Positions 9,552 to 18,740 are shown, counted from the first letter of the stretch. The stretch is DNA of 64,000 bases from Bacillus sp. FJAT-27445 (GCF_001510665.1 NZ_LMTI01000006.1:85834-149833); one strand, 5' to 3'. A program made the numbers and translations. The notes: generated by a model from the letters alone, not told the origin.

Positions 9552-10958
9552 ATGATTAAATTCATTAATAATTCAATATGGCTGTTTTTTTCTCAAACAA
9601 TAGTGAAAATTTCAGCATTTGCTTATGGTATCTACTTAGCTAGAGAACTGAGTATTGAGGATTTTGGAAGATATGCTTTAGCGGTAACTGTATTTTCAAT
9701 TTTAAACTTAATAATTGATTGTGGAATGTCAGTGTTTACCGTAAGAGAAGTTTCTAAAAGACCAGAATTAGCAAAATCTTTATATAATCAAACATTAAAA
9801 ATTAGGCTATTTTTAGCTGTATTTATTATTGTGTTAGAAGCTTTGACTTATTTCATCTTCTTTCGGGGGATGGAGAAATATTGGTATATTTTGTTGTACT
9901 CTATGTGTCTAATACCATCCGCTTTTAGCCTTACTTCTGCCTCTATATTTAATTCGTTTCAAAAAATGGGGAACGTAGCTAGAATTACTTCCCTAGTAAG
10001 TATAATTGAGGTCGGAGTTGGGATTTTTCTCCTGAAAAAAGGTTATGGAATATCCATTGTAATTATGATTTCGTTTTTATCTTTAGTAATTCAGGCTTTA
10101 TACTTAAGGATTAAAGTAACGAAATTTTTCCCTGAAGATGAGGTAAAAGAACCAAAAAAATGGTACTTTCTATTGCGTAGTAGCCTCCCTTTAATGTCAT
10201 TATTTGTAATAAATATATTGTATTTTAAAGTGGATATATTAATGATCTCCTTTTATAAAGATGAATCAGCAGTTGGGCTATATAATGCAGTCTACAAAAT
10301 AATTAATGCATTAATAATAATACCTCAAGTACTAAGTAATTCTTTTTTTCCTTACATTACGTCATTAATTAATAAAAATCCAGACGAATACAAAAGAGCC
10401 GTGATAACTTGTTTAAGAATCGTGGTACTGATTGTACTTCCTGTATCAGTGGGTATTCTTTTTGAGTCGCAAAAAATTGTATATTTACTTTTTGGTGAGA
10501 AATTTGCTCCTGCTACGAATACCCTAGTTTTATTAGGAGTAGGAATGGTTTTTTTATCAATTAATACAATTATTGGTACTATATTATTGTCTCGGAATTC
10601 AAATAGCATAATGATAAAAATTTCAATAATTTCCCTCATCTTAAATGTATTATTAAATGCTAGTTTAATACCTAAATTAGCTATTGAAGGAGCTGCCATT
10701 GCAACTTTAACAACGGAAATTTTAAGTACTTTCCTATTTTTATATTTATTAAGAGATTTAAAAATTAAATGGATATTTGAGTTCAAATCGTTATTAATTT
10801 CATCGGTGGTATTAGGATTGTTTTTAGTATTTGTAAAATTGCAATCTTTAATATATACCATTGTAATTTCAGCGATTCTTTATGTAGTAACTTTACAAAT
10901 ACTTGGTGAGACCAAGTCGATAATTAATTTTATTTCAAAAAAGGGAAAAACTACTTGA
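9552..10958 (+). CDS. wzx: Wzx-type oligosaccharide flippase
   Basis: 468 aa with about twelve to fourteen hydrophobic segments spread over the whole length. It has the polysaccharide-synthesis (MVF/MATE-like) N-terminus NNSIWLFFSQTIVKISAFAYGIYLAR at residues 5-30. SIEDFGRYALA and the following region match the conserved loop after helix 1 of this family. It would move undecaprenyl-linked repeat units across the membrane for the polymerase two genes upstream. The start is 8 nt after the preceding stop behind AAGGTG. Confidence 0.88.
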   Translation: MIKFINNSIWLFFSQTIVKISAFAYGIYLARELSIEDFGRYALAVTVFSILNLIIDCGMSVFTVREVSKRPELAKSLYNQTLKIRLFLAVFIIVLEALTYFIFFRGMEKYWYILLYSMCLIPSAFSLTSASIFNSFQKMGNVARITSLVSIIEVGVGIFLLKKGYGISIVIMISFLSLVIQALYLRIKVTKFFPEDEVKEPKKWYFLLRSSLPLMSLFVINILYFKVDILMISFYKDESAVGLYNAVYKIINALIIIPQVLSNSFFPYITSLINKNPDEYKRAVITCLRIVVLIVLPVSVGILFESQKIVYLLFGEKFAPATNTLVLLGVGMVFLSINTIIGTILLSRNSNSIMIKISIISLILNVLLNASLIPKLAIEGAAIATLTTEILSTFLFLYLLRDLKIKWIFEFKSLLISSVVLGLFLVFVKLQSLIYTIVISAILYVVTLQILGETKSIINFISKKGKTT

Positions 10959-11001
10959 TATAAGAGTTAATGATACATTTTATTTAAGGAAGTGGAAATA
11001 C

Positions 11002-12156
11002 TTGAAAAATATCTTCATCATAGGATCAAAAGGAATTCCTGCAAAATATGGAGGTTTTGAAACTTTTGTAGATTTCCTAACAAATAAAAAGATAAATAAA
11101 GAAATAATGTATCATGTTTCGTGTTTAGGATCTAGTAGAAATGTTTACTATCATAATAATGCTCGCTGCTTTACAGTAAAAGTGCCTAAACTAGGAAGTG
11201 CAAGTGCGGTTTTGTATGATTTATTAAGCTTAATAGAATGTATGAATTATATAAAAAAAAATAAATTGAAGGACTGTATTATCTATATATTAGCATGTAG
11301 AATAGGACCTTTTTTCTTCTGCTTCACCCATCAATTGAAAAAATTAGGGATAAAAGTATATGTTAACCCGGATGGTCAGGAGTGGAATAGAAGTAAGTGG
11401 AATAAAATGATTAAGTTGTATTGGAAGATATCAGAAAAACTTATGATTAAGTATGCGGATTTGATTATATGTGATTCAAAGGGAATTGAAACACATATTA
11501 AAAAAAAATATAAAATATACAACCCTAAAACCAAGTATATTGCATATGGAGCAGAATTGGAAAAATCTCCTTTGACAGATAATAATCCAAAGGTAGTAGA
11601 GTGGTACCAAAAACATAAAATTTATTTTAATAATTACTATTTAATTGTAGGAAGGTTTGTACCGGAAAATAACTATGAGTTAATAATAAATGAATTCATC
11701 AAATCTAAATCTACCAAAGACTTGGTGATAATTTCAAATATAGAAGAAAATAAATTTTATAGTGAACTAGTTTCTCGTACAAAATTTATAAATGATAAAA
11801 GAATTAAATTTGTGGGAACTGTTTACGATAAAGAACTAATTAAAAAGATACGAGAAAAAGCATATTGCTATCTTCATGGCCATGAGGTAGGGGGTACTAA
11901 CCCATCGTTGTTAGAGGCACTGGCTTCAACAAATTTCAACTTGTTATTAAACGTTATTTTTAATAAAGAGGTGGGCAAAGAAGGAGCACTTTATTTCACA
12001 AAAGAAGAAGGCTCCTTAGCAAACCTAATAAATACTATTGAAAATTTTTCTACAAGAAAATTTATTAACATTGGAAACAAGGCAAAAAATAGGATAAAAC
12101 AAAATTATTCTTGGGGGAAAATTATCAAAGATTATGAAAATCTTTTTATGAGATAA
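11002..12156 (+). CDS. GT4-like glycosyltransferase with DUF1972-type N-terminus
   Basis: 384 aa from a TTG start behind AAGGAAGTGG. The N-terminus IFIIGSKGIPAKYGGFETFVDFL is characteristic of the DUF1972 acceptor domain found in rhamnosyltransferases such as Cps2T/RfaG-like proteins. The C-terminal GT-B domain has LIVGRFVPENNYELII and CYLHGHEVGGTNPSLLEALAS with the donor-binding glutamate. Because DUF1972 enzymes often use dTDP-rhamnose and the rml genes begin 49 nt downstream, a rhamnosyl transfer is a fair inference. Donor identity is not proven. Confidence 0.8.
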   Translation: MKNIFIIGSKGIPAKYGGFETFVDFLTNKKINKEIMYHVSCLGSSRNVYYHNNARCFTVKVPKLGSASAVLYDLLSLIECMNYIKKNKLKDCIIYILACRIGPFFFCFTHQLKKLGIKVYVNPDGQEWNRSKWNKMIKLYWKISEKLMIKYADLIICDSKGIETHIKKKYKIYNPKTKYIAYGAELEKSPLTDNNPKVVEWYQKHKIYFNNYYLIVGRFVPENNYELIINEFIKSKSTKDLVIISNIEENKFYSELVSRTKFINDKRIKFVGTVYDKELIKKIREKAYCYLHGHEVGGTNPSLLEALASTNFNLLLNVIFNKEVGKEGALYFTKEEGSLANLINTIENFSTRKFINIGNKAKNRIKQNYSWGKIIKDYENLFMR

Positions 12157-12204
12157 ATTTACAACGTTATGTAAAGGCAATAAAATAATAGGGAGGTTTT
12201 AATA

Positions 12205-13083
12205 TTGAGAGGAATAGTTCTAGCAGGCGGTAGTGGGACCAGACTTTACCCCCTTACTATGGTCACGAGCAAACAATTATTACCTGTTTATGATAAGCCG
12301 ATGATATATTATCCACTATCAACTTTAATGCTAGCAGGTATTAGAGAAATCTTAATTATTTCTACACCAGAGGATACTCCTCGATTTAAATCATTATTTG
12401 GAGATGGCTCACAATTTGGTATAAAACTTGAATATAAAATTCAGCAAAGCCCGGACGGTTTAGCCCAGGCTTTTTTAATTGGCGAAGAATTTATAGGTAA
12501 TGATTCTGTGGCCATGATTTTGGGGGATAACATTTACTATGGAAGTGGAATGAGAAAAATCCTTCAACGAGCAGCACAGAAAGAAAACGGTGCTACAGTT
12601 TTTGGATATCATGTTCAAGATCCAGAGCGCTTTGGGGTTGTTGAATTTGATGAAACAGGAAAGGTTCTGAGTGTGGAGGAAAAACCCGAAATTCCAAAAT
12701 CTAATTATGCAATTACTGGTTTATACTTTTATGATAGTAAGATTGTGGAGATAGCGAAATCTATTAAACCTTCTACACGAGGAGAGCTAGAAATCACTTC
12801 AATTAATGAAGCCTATTTACAATTGGGGGAACTAGAAGTTGAATTACTAGGTAGAGGGTTTACATGGTTAGATACAGGTACCCATCATAGTTTGGTCGAA
12901 GCAACTAATTTTGTAAAAACAGTTGAAGAGCATCAGGGAGTAAAAATAGCTGCACTTGAAGAAATAGCATATATTAATGGATGGATTGGGCTTAATGATA
13001 TACTTGTGTCTGGCGAAAAATTTGCAAAAACAGGATATGGTCAATATTTATTAAAGGTAGCAAATGGAGATATAAAGTATTAA
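12205..13083 (+). CDS. rmlA: glucose-1-phosphate thymidylyltransferase
   Basis: 292 aa from a TTG start behind GGGAGG. The nucleotidyltransferase signature [16 protein letters not shown] is at residues 3-18, followed by [18 protein letters not shown] and [21 protein letters not shown] lies in the second half. It makes dTDP-glucose from glucose-1-phosphate and dTTP, the first step to dTDP-L-rhamnose. Length and motifs are full and typical. It leads the contiguous rmlA-rmlC-rmlD-rmlB set. Confidence 0.97.
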   Translation: MRGIVLAGGSGTRLYPLTMVTSKQLLPVYDKPMIYYPLSTLMLAGIREILIISTPEDTPRFKSLFGDGSQFGIKLEYKIQQSPDGLAQAFLIGEEFIGNDSVAMILGDNIYYGSGMRKILQRAAQKENGATVFGYHVQDPERFGVVEFDETGKVLSVEEKPEIPKSNYAITGLYFYDSKIVEIAKSIKPSTRGELEITSINEAYLQLGELEVELLGRGFTWLDTGTHHSLVEATNFVKTVEEHQGVKIAALEEIAYINGWIGLNDILVSGEKFAKTGYGQYLLKVANGDIKY

Positions 13084-13097
13084 TTGGGGGATTAGAG

Positions 13098-13658
13098 ATG
13101 AAAGTAACAAATACTTCTTTAACTGGAGTAAAGGTAGTTGAACCTTCTGTTTTCGGAGATCATCGTGGCTGGTTTATGGAAACGTTCAATAATGAAAAAT
13201 TTAAAGAGGTTGGTATCAATATAAAATTTATTCAGGATAATCAATCGTATTCTGCTGCAAAAGGGACTTTAAGAGGATTGCATTACCAACTAAATCCTAA
13301 AGCTCAAACAAAACTTGTTAGATGTATAAGAGGTTCTATTTTTGACGTTGCGGTTGATATTAGGAAAGGTAGCCCCTCATTTGGAAAATGGTTCGGACTA
13401 GAATTGAGCGCAGAAAATAAAAAACAATTACTAGTACCCAAAGGTTTTGCCCATGGTTTCATTACCCTGGCTGATGATGTTGAGGTTCAATATAAGGTAG
13501 ACGAGGTATACGCTCCAGAGTGTGACCGAGGTATTATTTGGAATGATTCAACTATTGGAATCGAGTGGCCGACAGAAATTACTCCGATCCTGTCAGCGAA
13601 AGATGAAAATGCTCTAACCCTCAAACAAGCCGCAAATAATTTTACCTATGGAGAGTAG
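13098..13658 (+). CDS. rmlC: dTDP-4-dehydrorhamnose 3,5-epimerase
   Basis: 186 aa, the normal size. DHRGWFMETFN, FIQDNQSYSAAKGTLRGLHYQ with the catalytic histidine near residue 62, IFDVAVDIRKGSPSFGKW and VPKGFAHGF are the family's conserved blocks in a cupin fold. It epimerises C3 and C5 of dTDP-4-keto-6-deoxyglucose. The gene starts 14 nt after rmlA with a GGGGGA site and ends 3 nt before rmlD. Confidence 0.97.
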   Translation: MKVTNTSLTGVKVVEPSVFGDHRGWFMETFNNEKFKEVGINIKFIQDNQSYSAAKGTLRGLHYQLNPKAQTKLVRCIRGSIFDVAVDIRKGSPSFGKWFGLELSAENKKQLLVPKGFAHGFITLADDVEVQYKVDEVYAPECDRGIIWNDSTIGIEWPTEITPILSAKDENALTLKQAANNFTYGE

Positions 13659-13661
13659 TAA

Positions 13662-14516
13662 ATGAAGATTTTAGTAACGGGTTATACAGGACAATTAGGA
13701 TATGATGTTGTACGTGAAGGCCTTAATCGAGGGCTGGATATGATTGGTGTAGGCTCAAGGGATTTAGATATAACTGATTGCAAGGCTGTGGAACGGTACA
13801 TTGAACAAGTCAAACCCAATGCAATTATCCACTGTGCTGCTTATACTGCCGTAGATAAAGCGGAGGATGACAGGGAAAATTGTTGGAATGTGAACGTTAA
13901 TGGTACAAAGAATCTTTCCCAAGCTGCCAAAAATTCAGATGCAAAGTTTATATATATTAGTACAGATTATGTTTTTAATGGTAAAGGAGAAGAACCTTTT
14001 ACAGAATCTAATCAACCATATCCCACTGGATTTTATGGACTGACTAAATATGAGGGTGAAAAAATTGTACAGTCTCTTTTATCAGAATGGTTTATTGTAA
14101 GGGTCTCCTGGGTTTATGGCTTAAATGGAAATAATTTTGTTAAAACAATGCTAAGGATAGCAGAATCAAGGAAGGAAATAAATGTCGTTGGAGATCAAAT
14201 AGGTTCACCTACTTATACTATTGATTTATCAAGGTTATTAATTGATATGATTCAAACCAATAAGTTTGGAGTATACCATGCTTCAAATGAAGGATTCTGC
14301 AATTGGGCAGAATTCGCCAAGGAAATTTTCCGTCAAACCGGATTACAAGTTAAAGTTAATTCTATTTCAACTGAAGAATATCCTACTAGGGCAGTCAGGC
14401 CTAAAAATTCTAGAATGTCCAAATTGAAAATTATTGAAAATGGATTTAAGCCATTGCCAAGGTGGCAGGACTCTCTAAATCATTATTTAAAGCAATTATT
14501 AAACGAGGTGAAATGA
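13662..14516 (+). CDS. rmlD: dTDP-4-dehydrorhamnose reductase
   Basis: 284 aa. The N-terminal Rossmann motif is GYTGQLGYDV (residues 7-16). CAAYTAVDKAEDD, ISTDYVFNG and the catalytic YGLTKYEGE (YxxxK) follow. The C-terminal half carries the sugar-binding GSPTYTIDLSRL and RAVRPKNSRMS. It reduces the 4-keto group to give dTDP-L-rhamnose. The gene is packed between rmlC (3 nt) and rmlB (4 nt), so the three are translated from one message. Confidence 0.96.
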   Translation: MKILVTGYTGQLGYDVVREGLNRGLDMIGVGSRDLDITDCKAVERYIEQVKPNAIIHCAAYTAVDKAEDDRENCWNVNVNGTKNLSQAAKNSDAKFIYISTDYVFNGKGEEPFTESNQPYPTGFYGLTKYEGEKIVQSLLSEWFIVRVSWVYGLNGNNFVKTMLRIAESRKEINVVGDQIGSPTYTIDLSRLLIDMIQTNKFGVYHASNEGFCNWAEFAKEIFRQTGLQVKVNSISTEEYPTRAVRPKNSRMSKLKIIENGFKPLPRWQDSLNHYLKQLLNEVK

Positions 14517-14520
14517 AGTA

Positions 14521-15552
14521 ATGGCAAAAAAGAAAATATTAGTTACCGGTGGTGCTGGGTTTATTGGAGGTAACTTTGTACAATATATGGTTAATAAATA
14601 TCCTGAGTATGATATTTATAATCTTGATTTATTAACTTATGCAGGCGATTTAGCAAAGCATAAAGATATCGAGAATAAAGAAAATTATCATTTTGTAAAA
14701 GCTGATATTGCAGACAGACAGACAATCATGGCTCTATTTGAAAAAGAGAAGTTTGACTATGTTGCTCACTTCGCTGCTGAAAGCCATGTCGATAGATCAA
14801 TAATTGATCCGGGAATTTTCGTCAAAACGAATGTACTTGGAACCCAAGTATTGCTAGATGCAGCAAAACTCATCGATGTAACTAAATTTATCCATGTTTC
14901 AACCGATGAAGTATATGGTGAACTTGATTTTGATCCAACAACTTACTTTACTGAAGAAACTCCACTACAACCAAACAGTCCTTACAGTGCAAGTAAAGCA
15001 TCATCAGATTTTTTGGTGAGAGCTTATCATGAAACATTCAACTTGCCAATTAACATTACCCGTTGCTCTAATAACTATGGCCCATTCCACTTCCCGGAAA
15101 AGTTGATACCATTAACGATATCTCGTGTTTTAAATGATGAAAAAGTTCCAGTTTACGGTGATGGCAAGAACATTCGTGATTGGCTCCATGTGATTGATCA
15201 CTGTGCTGCGATTGACATTGTTTTACACGAAGGGGCAAATGGAGAAGTTTATAATGTAGGCGGTAAAAACGAAAGGACAAATTTGGAAGTAGTTAAAACT
15301 ATTATTAATGCTCTTGGCAAGACAGAAGATTTAATTGAATTTGTTAATGACAGATTAGGTCACGATAAGAGATATGCAATAGATCCCACTAAATTAGAGA
15401 ATTTAGGTTGGAAACCAACTTTTAATTTTGAAACCGGAATTACTCAAACTATTAATTGGTATATACGTAATAAGTGGTGGTGGGAGCAGATTATTAGTGG
15501 AGAATATCAAAAATATTTTGAAAAACAATATACCTTAAGTAATTCCTATTAA
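14521..15552 (+). CDS. rmlB: dTDP-glucose 4,6-dehydratase
   Basis: 343 aa. The NAD-binding motif is GGAGFIGGNFV at residues 9-19, with DLLTYAGD, HFAAESHVDRSI and the active-site STDEVYGEL. YSASKASSD supplies the catalytic YxxxK, and RCSNNYGPFHFPEKLIP binds substrate. It converts dTDP-glucose to the 4-keto-6-deoxy sugar, the step before RmlC. Coming last (A-C-D-B) is a common alternative order in Bacilli. A gap of about 160 nt follows, after which base composition rises again. Confidence 0.97.
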   Translation: MAKKKILVTGGAGFIGGNFVQYMVNKYPEYDIYNLDLLTYAGDLAKHKDIENKENYHFVKADIADRQTIMALFEKEKFDYVAHFAAESHVDRSIIDPGIFVKTNVLGTQVLLDAAKLIDVTKFIHVSTDEVYGELDFDPTTYFTEETPLQPNSPYSASKASSDFLVRAYHETFNLPINITRCSNNYGPFHFPEKLIPLTISRVLNDEKVPVYGDGKNIRDWLHVIDHCAAIDIVLHEGANGEVYNVGGKNERTNLEVVKTIINALGKTEDLIEFVNDRLGHDKRYAIDPTKLENLGWKPTFNFETGITQTINWYIRNKWWWEQIISGEYQKYFEKQYTLSNSY

Positions 15553-15713
15553 CCCCTACAAATAAATGATATATGAATACAGTGTTTTATATTGAATAGC
15601 TATTTATACTAATGGACTTCATATATTTAGAGGTAAATAGTTAAAATATAAACAAAGTCAATTTGAATGATTTATTTTTTTAAAACTGATAATGGGTTGA
15701 GGGTGGAAAAATT

Positions 15714-17033
15714 GTGAAAATAGCTGTTGCAGGAACTGGATATGTAGGGCTAGTCACAGGTGTTTGTCTTGCTGAACATGGACATCATGTTGAGTGTGTT
15801 GATATTGATGGGAATAAAGTTGCGCTTATGAAATCAGGCGTTTCCCCGATTTATGAGCCTGGCCTGGAAGAATTGATGAACAAAAACAGGGAACGATTAA
15901 CTTTTACTACCAACTATAAAGAGGCATACAGAAAAGCGGATGTCGTTTTTATTGGGGTTGGAACTCCTGAAAAACAGGACGGATCTGCTAATTTAAAGTA
16001 TGTGTACGAAGTTGCTGAACAAATTGCTCAAAGTGTTGAGCAAGATTGTATCGTTGTAGTGAAGTCAACCGTTCCTATCGGAACAAATGATAAGATAGAG
16101 GATTTAATAATAAACAAATTGGATAGAAATGTTCGGGTTTCTGTGGTATCCAATCCTGAATTTTTGTCACAAGGAACGGCTGTTAGGGATACAATGCATG
16201 CCTCCCGTATTGTTATAGGCGTGGAAGATGAGTATGCCGGTGAAGTTTTAAAAGAAGTGTATAAGGATTTTAATGTGCCGGTTGTCATTACAAACAGGAA
16301 AAGCGCCGAAATGATCAAGTATGCTTCCAATGACTTTTTGGCATTAAAAATATCTTTTATCAATGAAATTGCAAACCTTTGCGAGAGTGTTGGCGCTAAT
16401 ATTGAAGATGTTGCGCTTGGAATGGGCTTGGATAGCAGGATAGGGAATCAATTTCTAAAAGCCGGCATAGGCTATGGAGGTTCTTGTTTCCCTAAGGATA
16501 CCAAAGCACTGCATTGGCTTGCCAGTTTTCATGATCATGAAATCAAAACCATTAAGGCTGCAATCGACGTAAATGAAAACCAAAAATTAAAACTTGTTAA
16601 AAAATCACGAAAGTATTATGACAGTCTAAATGGACTGAATGTTGCTGTTTTAGGCCTTACATTCAAACCAGGTACAGATGATCTACGTGAGGCTCCGACC
16701 CTGGTTAATATCCCCTTAATGCTTGAAGATGGGGCGAAAATAAGAGCATGGGATCCAGTAGGTGTTAATAACTTTAAGAAACTTTATCCTGATGAAATCA
16801 CCTACTGTGATTCCATAGAAGATACTGTGAAAGATGCAGAGATTTGTTTTATTTTTACTGAATGGGATGAAGTGAAGGATTTTAATTTAAATAAATTCGG
16901 CCAACTTATGAAACATCCTATTATTCTTGATGGACGAAATTGCTATGACTTAGCCAGTGTCAGGAAATCAAATTTAATTTATGATTCCATTGGAAGGGAA
17001 ACAATATATAACCTTACAAAAGTTTTGGTTTGA
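15714..17033 (+). CDS. ugd: UDP-glucose 6-dehydrogenase
   Basis: 439 aa from a GTG start behind GAGGGTGG. Blocks in order are the NAD motif GTGYVGLVTGVCLAEHGH (7-24), the inner GVGTPE, VVKSTVPIGT, NPEFLSQGTA, and the catalytic cysteine in GIGYGGSCFPKDTKAL. The C-terminal UDP-binding GLTFKPGTDDLREAP follows. It oxidises UDP-glucose to UDP-glucuronate, so the polymer probably contains an uronic acid, and BY-kinases commonly phosphorylate this enzyme. It is 160 nt from rmlB with a weak TTGAAT/GATAAT pair upstream, so it may have its own promoter. Confidence 0.95.
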   Translation: MKIAVAGTGYVGLVTGVCLAEHGHHVECVDIDGNKVALMKSGVSPIYEPGLEELMNKNRERLTFTTNYKEAYRKADVVFIGVGTPEKQDGSANLKYVYEVAEQIAQSVEQDCIVVVKSTVPIGTNDKIEDLIINKLDRNVRVSVVSNPEFLSQGTAVRDTMHASRIVIGVEDEYAGEVLKEVYKDFNVPVVITNRKSAEMIKYASNDFLALKISFINEIANLCESVGANIEDVALGMGLDSRIGNQFLKAGIGYGGSCFPKDTKALHWLASFHDHEIKTIKAAIDVNENQKLKLVKKSRKYYDSLNGLNVAVLGLTFKPGTDDLREAPTLVNIPLMLEDGAKIRAWDPVGVNNFKKLYPDEITYCDSIEDTVKDAEICFIFTEWDEVKDFNLNKFGQLMKHPIILDGRNCYDLASVRKSNLIYDSIGRETIYNLTKVLV

Positions 17034-17368
17034 TACGTGATTCCATAGTGTTATGACCCTTGTACAAGAGAAAAAAATGTACATGTAATAAATGAAGAAG
17101 TGTTCTTGTAAAACTAAAGAATGGTTATTTATTTAAACAAGGGGAAAGGAATCTGCTTCTAAGAAAGGCGATTGTTTTTTCCTTACTTATGGGTTTTATG
17201 AATTTATGCTTTCTTGAAAGGCTAGATTAAGATAGTTATCCTTTTTGAGTAATGTAAAGAGAGAATATTAACAAATAATATTATTGACAGGAATACATTG
17301 TATAAGATGCGGGTACATTTATAGTAGAAACTTAAAATTGGGTGCCGGAGATATGGTGATGTTTTAAA
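17034..17368. other. AT-rich gap without a recognisable gene
   Basis: This 335-nt stretch between ugd and a tiny ORF has no credible coding frame. The best promoter-like pair is TTGTAT followed after 16 nt by TATAGT near 17296-17323, upstream of the tiny ORF. No clear terminator for ugd was seen. Confidence 0.4.
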
Positions 17369-17476
17369 TTGATCTTTTTTATTGGTTTTCTTGCAACCAT
17401 CTCCACAATGAGTTTGAAGATTGCCGCCAAAAAAGGTGACGCAAGATTGGGATATTATTCAAATAATAAAAAATAG
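17369..17476 (+). CDS. possible small membrane peptide (35 aa)
   Basis: A TTG opens a 35-codon frame: hydrophobic IFFIGFLATISTMSL, then a basic polar tail KIAAKKGDARLGYYSNNKK. It ends directly against a terminator. The layout (one membrane helix plus a charged tail) is similar to the 41-codon peptide under the c-di-GMP riboswitch 1 kb downstream. The ribosome site is weak (GGTGATG region), so the start is uncertain. No family was recognised. Confidence 0.35.
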   Translation: MIFFIGFLATISTMSLKIAAKKGDARLGYYSNNKK

Positions 17477-17501
17477 CAGTCCTTTTATGGGCTGCTTTTA
17501 T
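17475..17501 (+). terminator. rho-independent terminator
   Basis: AGCAGTCC and GGGCTGCT form a stem around TTTTAT, followed by TTTTATT. It lies at the end of the small ORF and between it and the convergent acetyltransferase. Confidence 0.65.
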
Positions 17502-17521
17502 TAGACCTTTGTGTTATTTTG

Positions 17522-18188
17522 CTATAAATACTTTTCATCCTCGGCCCTTGCCCTAACTTTTCTGGCTGGCGTACCATAGGCAACAGAATAAGAATCGATA
17601 TTTTTAAGAACAGTAGATCCGGCACCTATAACCGTATGCTCACCAATTGTAATATTGTGGATTACATTCGCTCCTAGTGAACCAGTCGAATAGTTCCCCA
17701 ATGTAACACCACCAGCTAGCGTTGCCCCTGGCGCGATGCTGACAAAGTTCCCAAGCTTGCAATCGTGATCGATGGAGGACTTTGTATTGATTATACAATG
17801 GTCGCCAATAGTTGTGTCACTGTTGATGACAGTGTTGGCCATTACGGCAGTTCCTCTGCCAATAGAAACATATTTTCCGATGGCAGCGGAAGGATGGATA
17901 GCTCGGATAAATTTAAAGTTTTTATCGATTTTTAAAATATCATTCACCATTTGCCGGCGGGCTCCGTTATCCGCTAAAGCAACAATTCCTCCGATAATGG
18001 CATGCGGGTACGTTTTTAACACCGGTAAATCGCCAACAACGTTATAACCCATTACTTCTTCACCAATTTCACGGGCACCATCAACGATGCCGATAATGCG
18101 GTAACTGCCCATCCTTTCAAGAATATCAATAATAACCTTACAATGTTTACCTGAACCAAAAACAACAACATTCTTTAATTCTTTTCAT
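17522..18188 (-). pseudogene. PglD/NeuD-type sugar O-acetyltransferase with apparent 5' frameshift
   Basis: The intact frame (17522-18112, 196 aa from an internal ATG) has a left-handed beta-helix of hexapeptide repeats, for example GKYVSIGRGTAVMANTVIN and CKLGNFVSIAPGATLAGG. It ends with SVAYGTPARKV, as in PglD/NeuD/VioB acetyltransferases acting on UDP- or CMP-sugars. The missing N-terminus is present upstream in the same frame as KNVVVFGSGKHCKVIIDILERMG. That segment has no usable start: the ATG at 18186-18188 followed by AAAA is one base out of frame. Removing one A gives MKELKNVVVFGSG, a perfect family start. A one-base insertion, or a sequencing error in the A-run, is the simplest reading. 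A shorter protein from 18112 is possible but would lack the first Rossmann strand. Confidence 0.65.
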
Positions 18189-18311
18189 TCCTTTTGTAAG
18201 ATAGATAATTATATCTATAATCTACCAGAGTTGCATAAAAAAGGATAACCATTTTAAGAGAATTTGATTAATTCTTTAGATTTTCCTTGCCCGAAAGTTT
18301 AATTAATGTTC

Positions 18312-18339
18312 TTGTAATTGGCTAGTAATTTGATAAAAT
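18312..18339 (+). promoter_or_regulatory. probable SigA promoter of the riboswitch transcript
   Basis: TTGTAA (18312-18317) and TAAAAT (18334-18339) are separated by 16 nt and lie about 45 nt upstream of the first helix of the c-di-GMP riboswitch. The -35 deviates from consensus. Confidence 0.45.
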
Positions 18340-18383
18340 AACCAGTAGAAGATACCTAGGTAAAAAGCACTAAATACATACCA

Positions 18384-18500
18384 CATAATTCGTACGAAAC
18401 GGCAAACCCATTGAAAAATGGCGGCGCAAAGCTATAGGGGCTAAAGTGTGAAAACTATGCCAGCCAGCTTCCGAATATGAATACCTTCCTGCGAATTATG
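18384..18500 (+). promoter_or_regulatory. c-di-GMP-I (GEMM) riboswitch
   Basis: The stretch contains GGCAAACCC (18401-18409) with its hairpin CCATTGAAAAATGG, then GCGCAAAGCTATAGGGGCTAAA. GCCAGCCAGCTTCCGA follows after a second hairpin. These are the conserved joining regions and tetraloop-receptor arrangement of the class I c-di-GMP aptamer. The P1 5' strand CATAATTCG (18384-18392) can pair with CGAATATG (18472-18479, one bulged base). It can also pair perfectly with CGAATTATG (18492-18500) just before the GGAGGA ribosome site of the next ORF. It therefore probably controls that small membrane protein in response to c-di-GMP. A covariance search would settle the class. Confidence 0.88.
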
Positions 18501-18518
18501 AACTAATGGAGGATCACT

Positions 18519-18644
18519 ATGTGGTTATTAGTTACAGGCATTCTGTGTGGAACTTTCTCAGTCGTTGTCATTATGAGTCTAATGGCAGCCGCTAAAAGAG
18601 CCGACTGTCGATACGAACTCTTTCATCAAGAAAAGGGAAATTAA
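18519..18644 (+). CDS. c-di-GMP-riboswitch-controlled small membrane protein (41 aa)
   Basis: The 41-codon frame has a strong GGAGGA site 5 nt before the ATG. The peptide has one hydrophobic segment (WLLVTGILCGTFSVVVIMSLMAAA, residues 2-25) and a charged cytoplasmic tail KRADCRYELFHQEKGN. It resembles the DUF3789-type small membrane proteins in shape, though that is not certain. The c-di-GMP-I riboswitch lies immediately upstream and a terminator immediately downstream, so this peptide is the only product of the transcript. Its place beside polysaccharide and LCP genes suggests a role at the cell surface during the sessile state. Confidence 0.75.
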   Translation: MWLLVTGILCGTFSVVVIMSLMAAAKRADCRYELFHQEKGN

Positions 18645-18672
18645 GCAATCCTGATTTGGGGTTGCTTTTTTG
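18643..18672 (+). terminator. rho-independent terminator of the riboswitch transcript
   Basis: AAGCAATCC pairs with GGGGTTGCTT around TGATTT, with a TTTTTTG tail. The stem begins in the stop codon of the 41-aa ORF. Confidence 0.85.
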
Positions 18673-18677
18673 TTTCA

Positions 18678-18712
18678 TAATAAAAAGACAGGTGCTAAAT
18701 AACACCTGTCTT
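18678..18712 (-). terminator. rho-independent terminator of the LCP gene
   Basis: AAGACAGGTG (18685-18694) pairs with CACCTGTCTT (18703-18712). Read on the minus strand the hairpin is followed by TTTTTATTATG, so it terminates the LCP-family gene that ends at 18741. Confidence 0.8.
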
Positions 18713-18740
18713 AAATGTTAATTCAATTTGAAGTGTTGCC

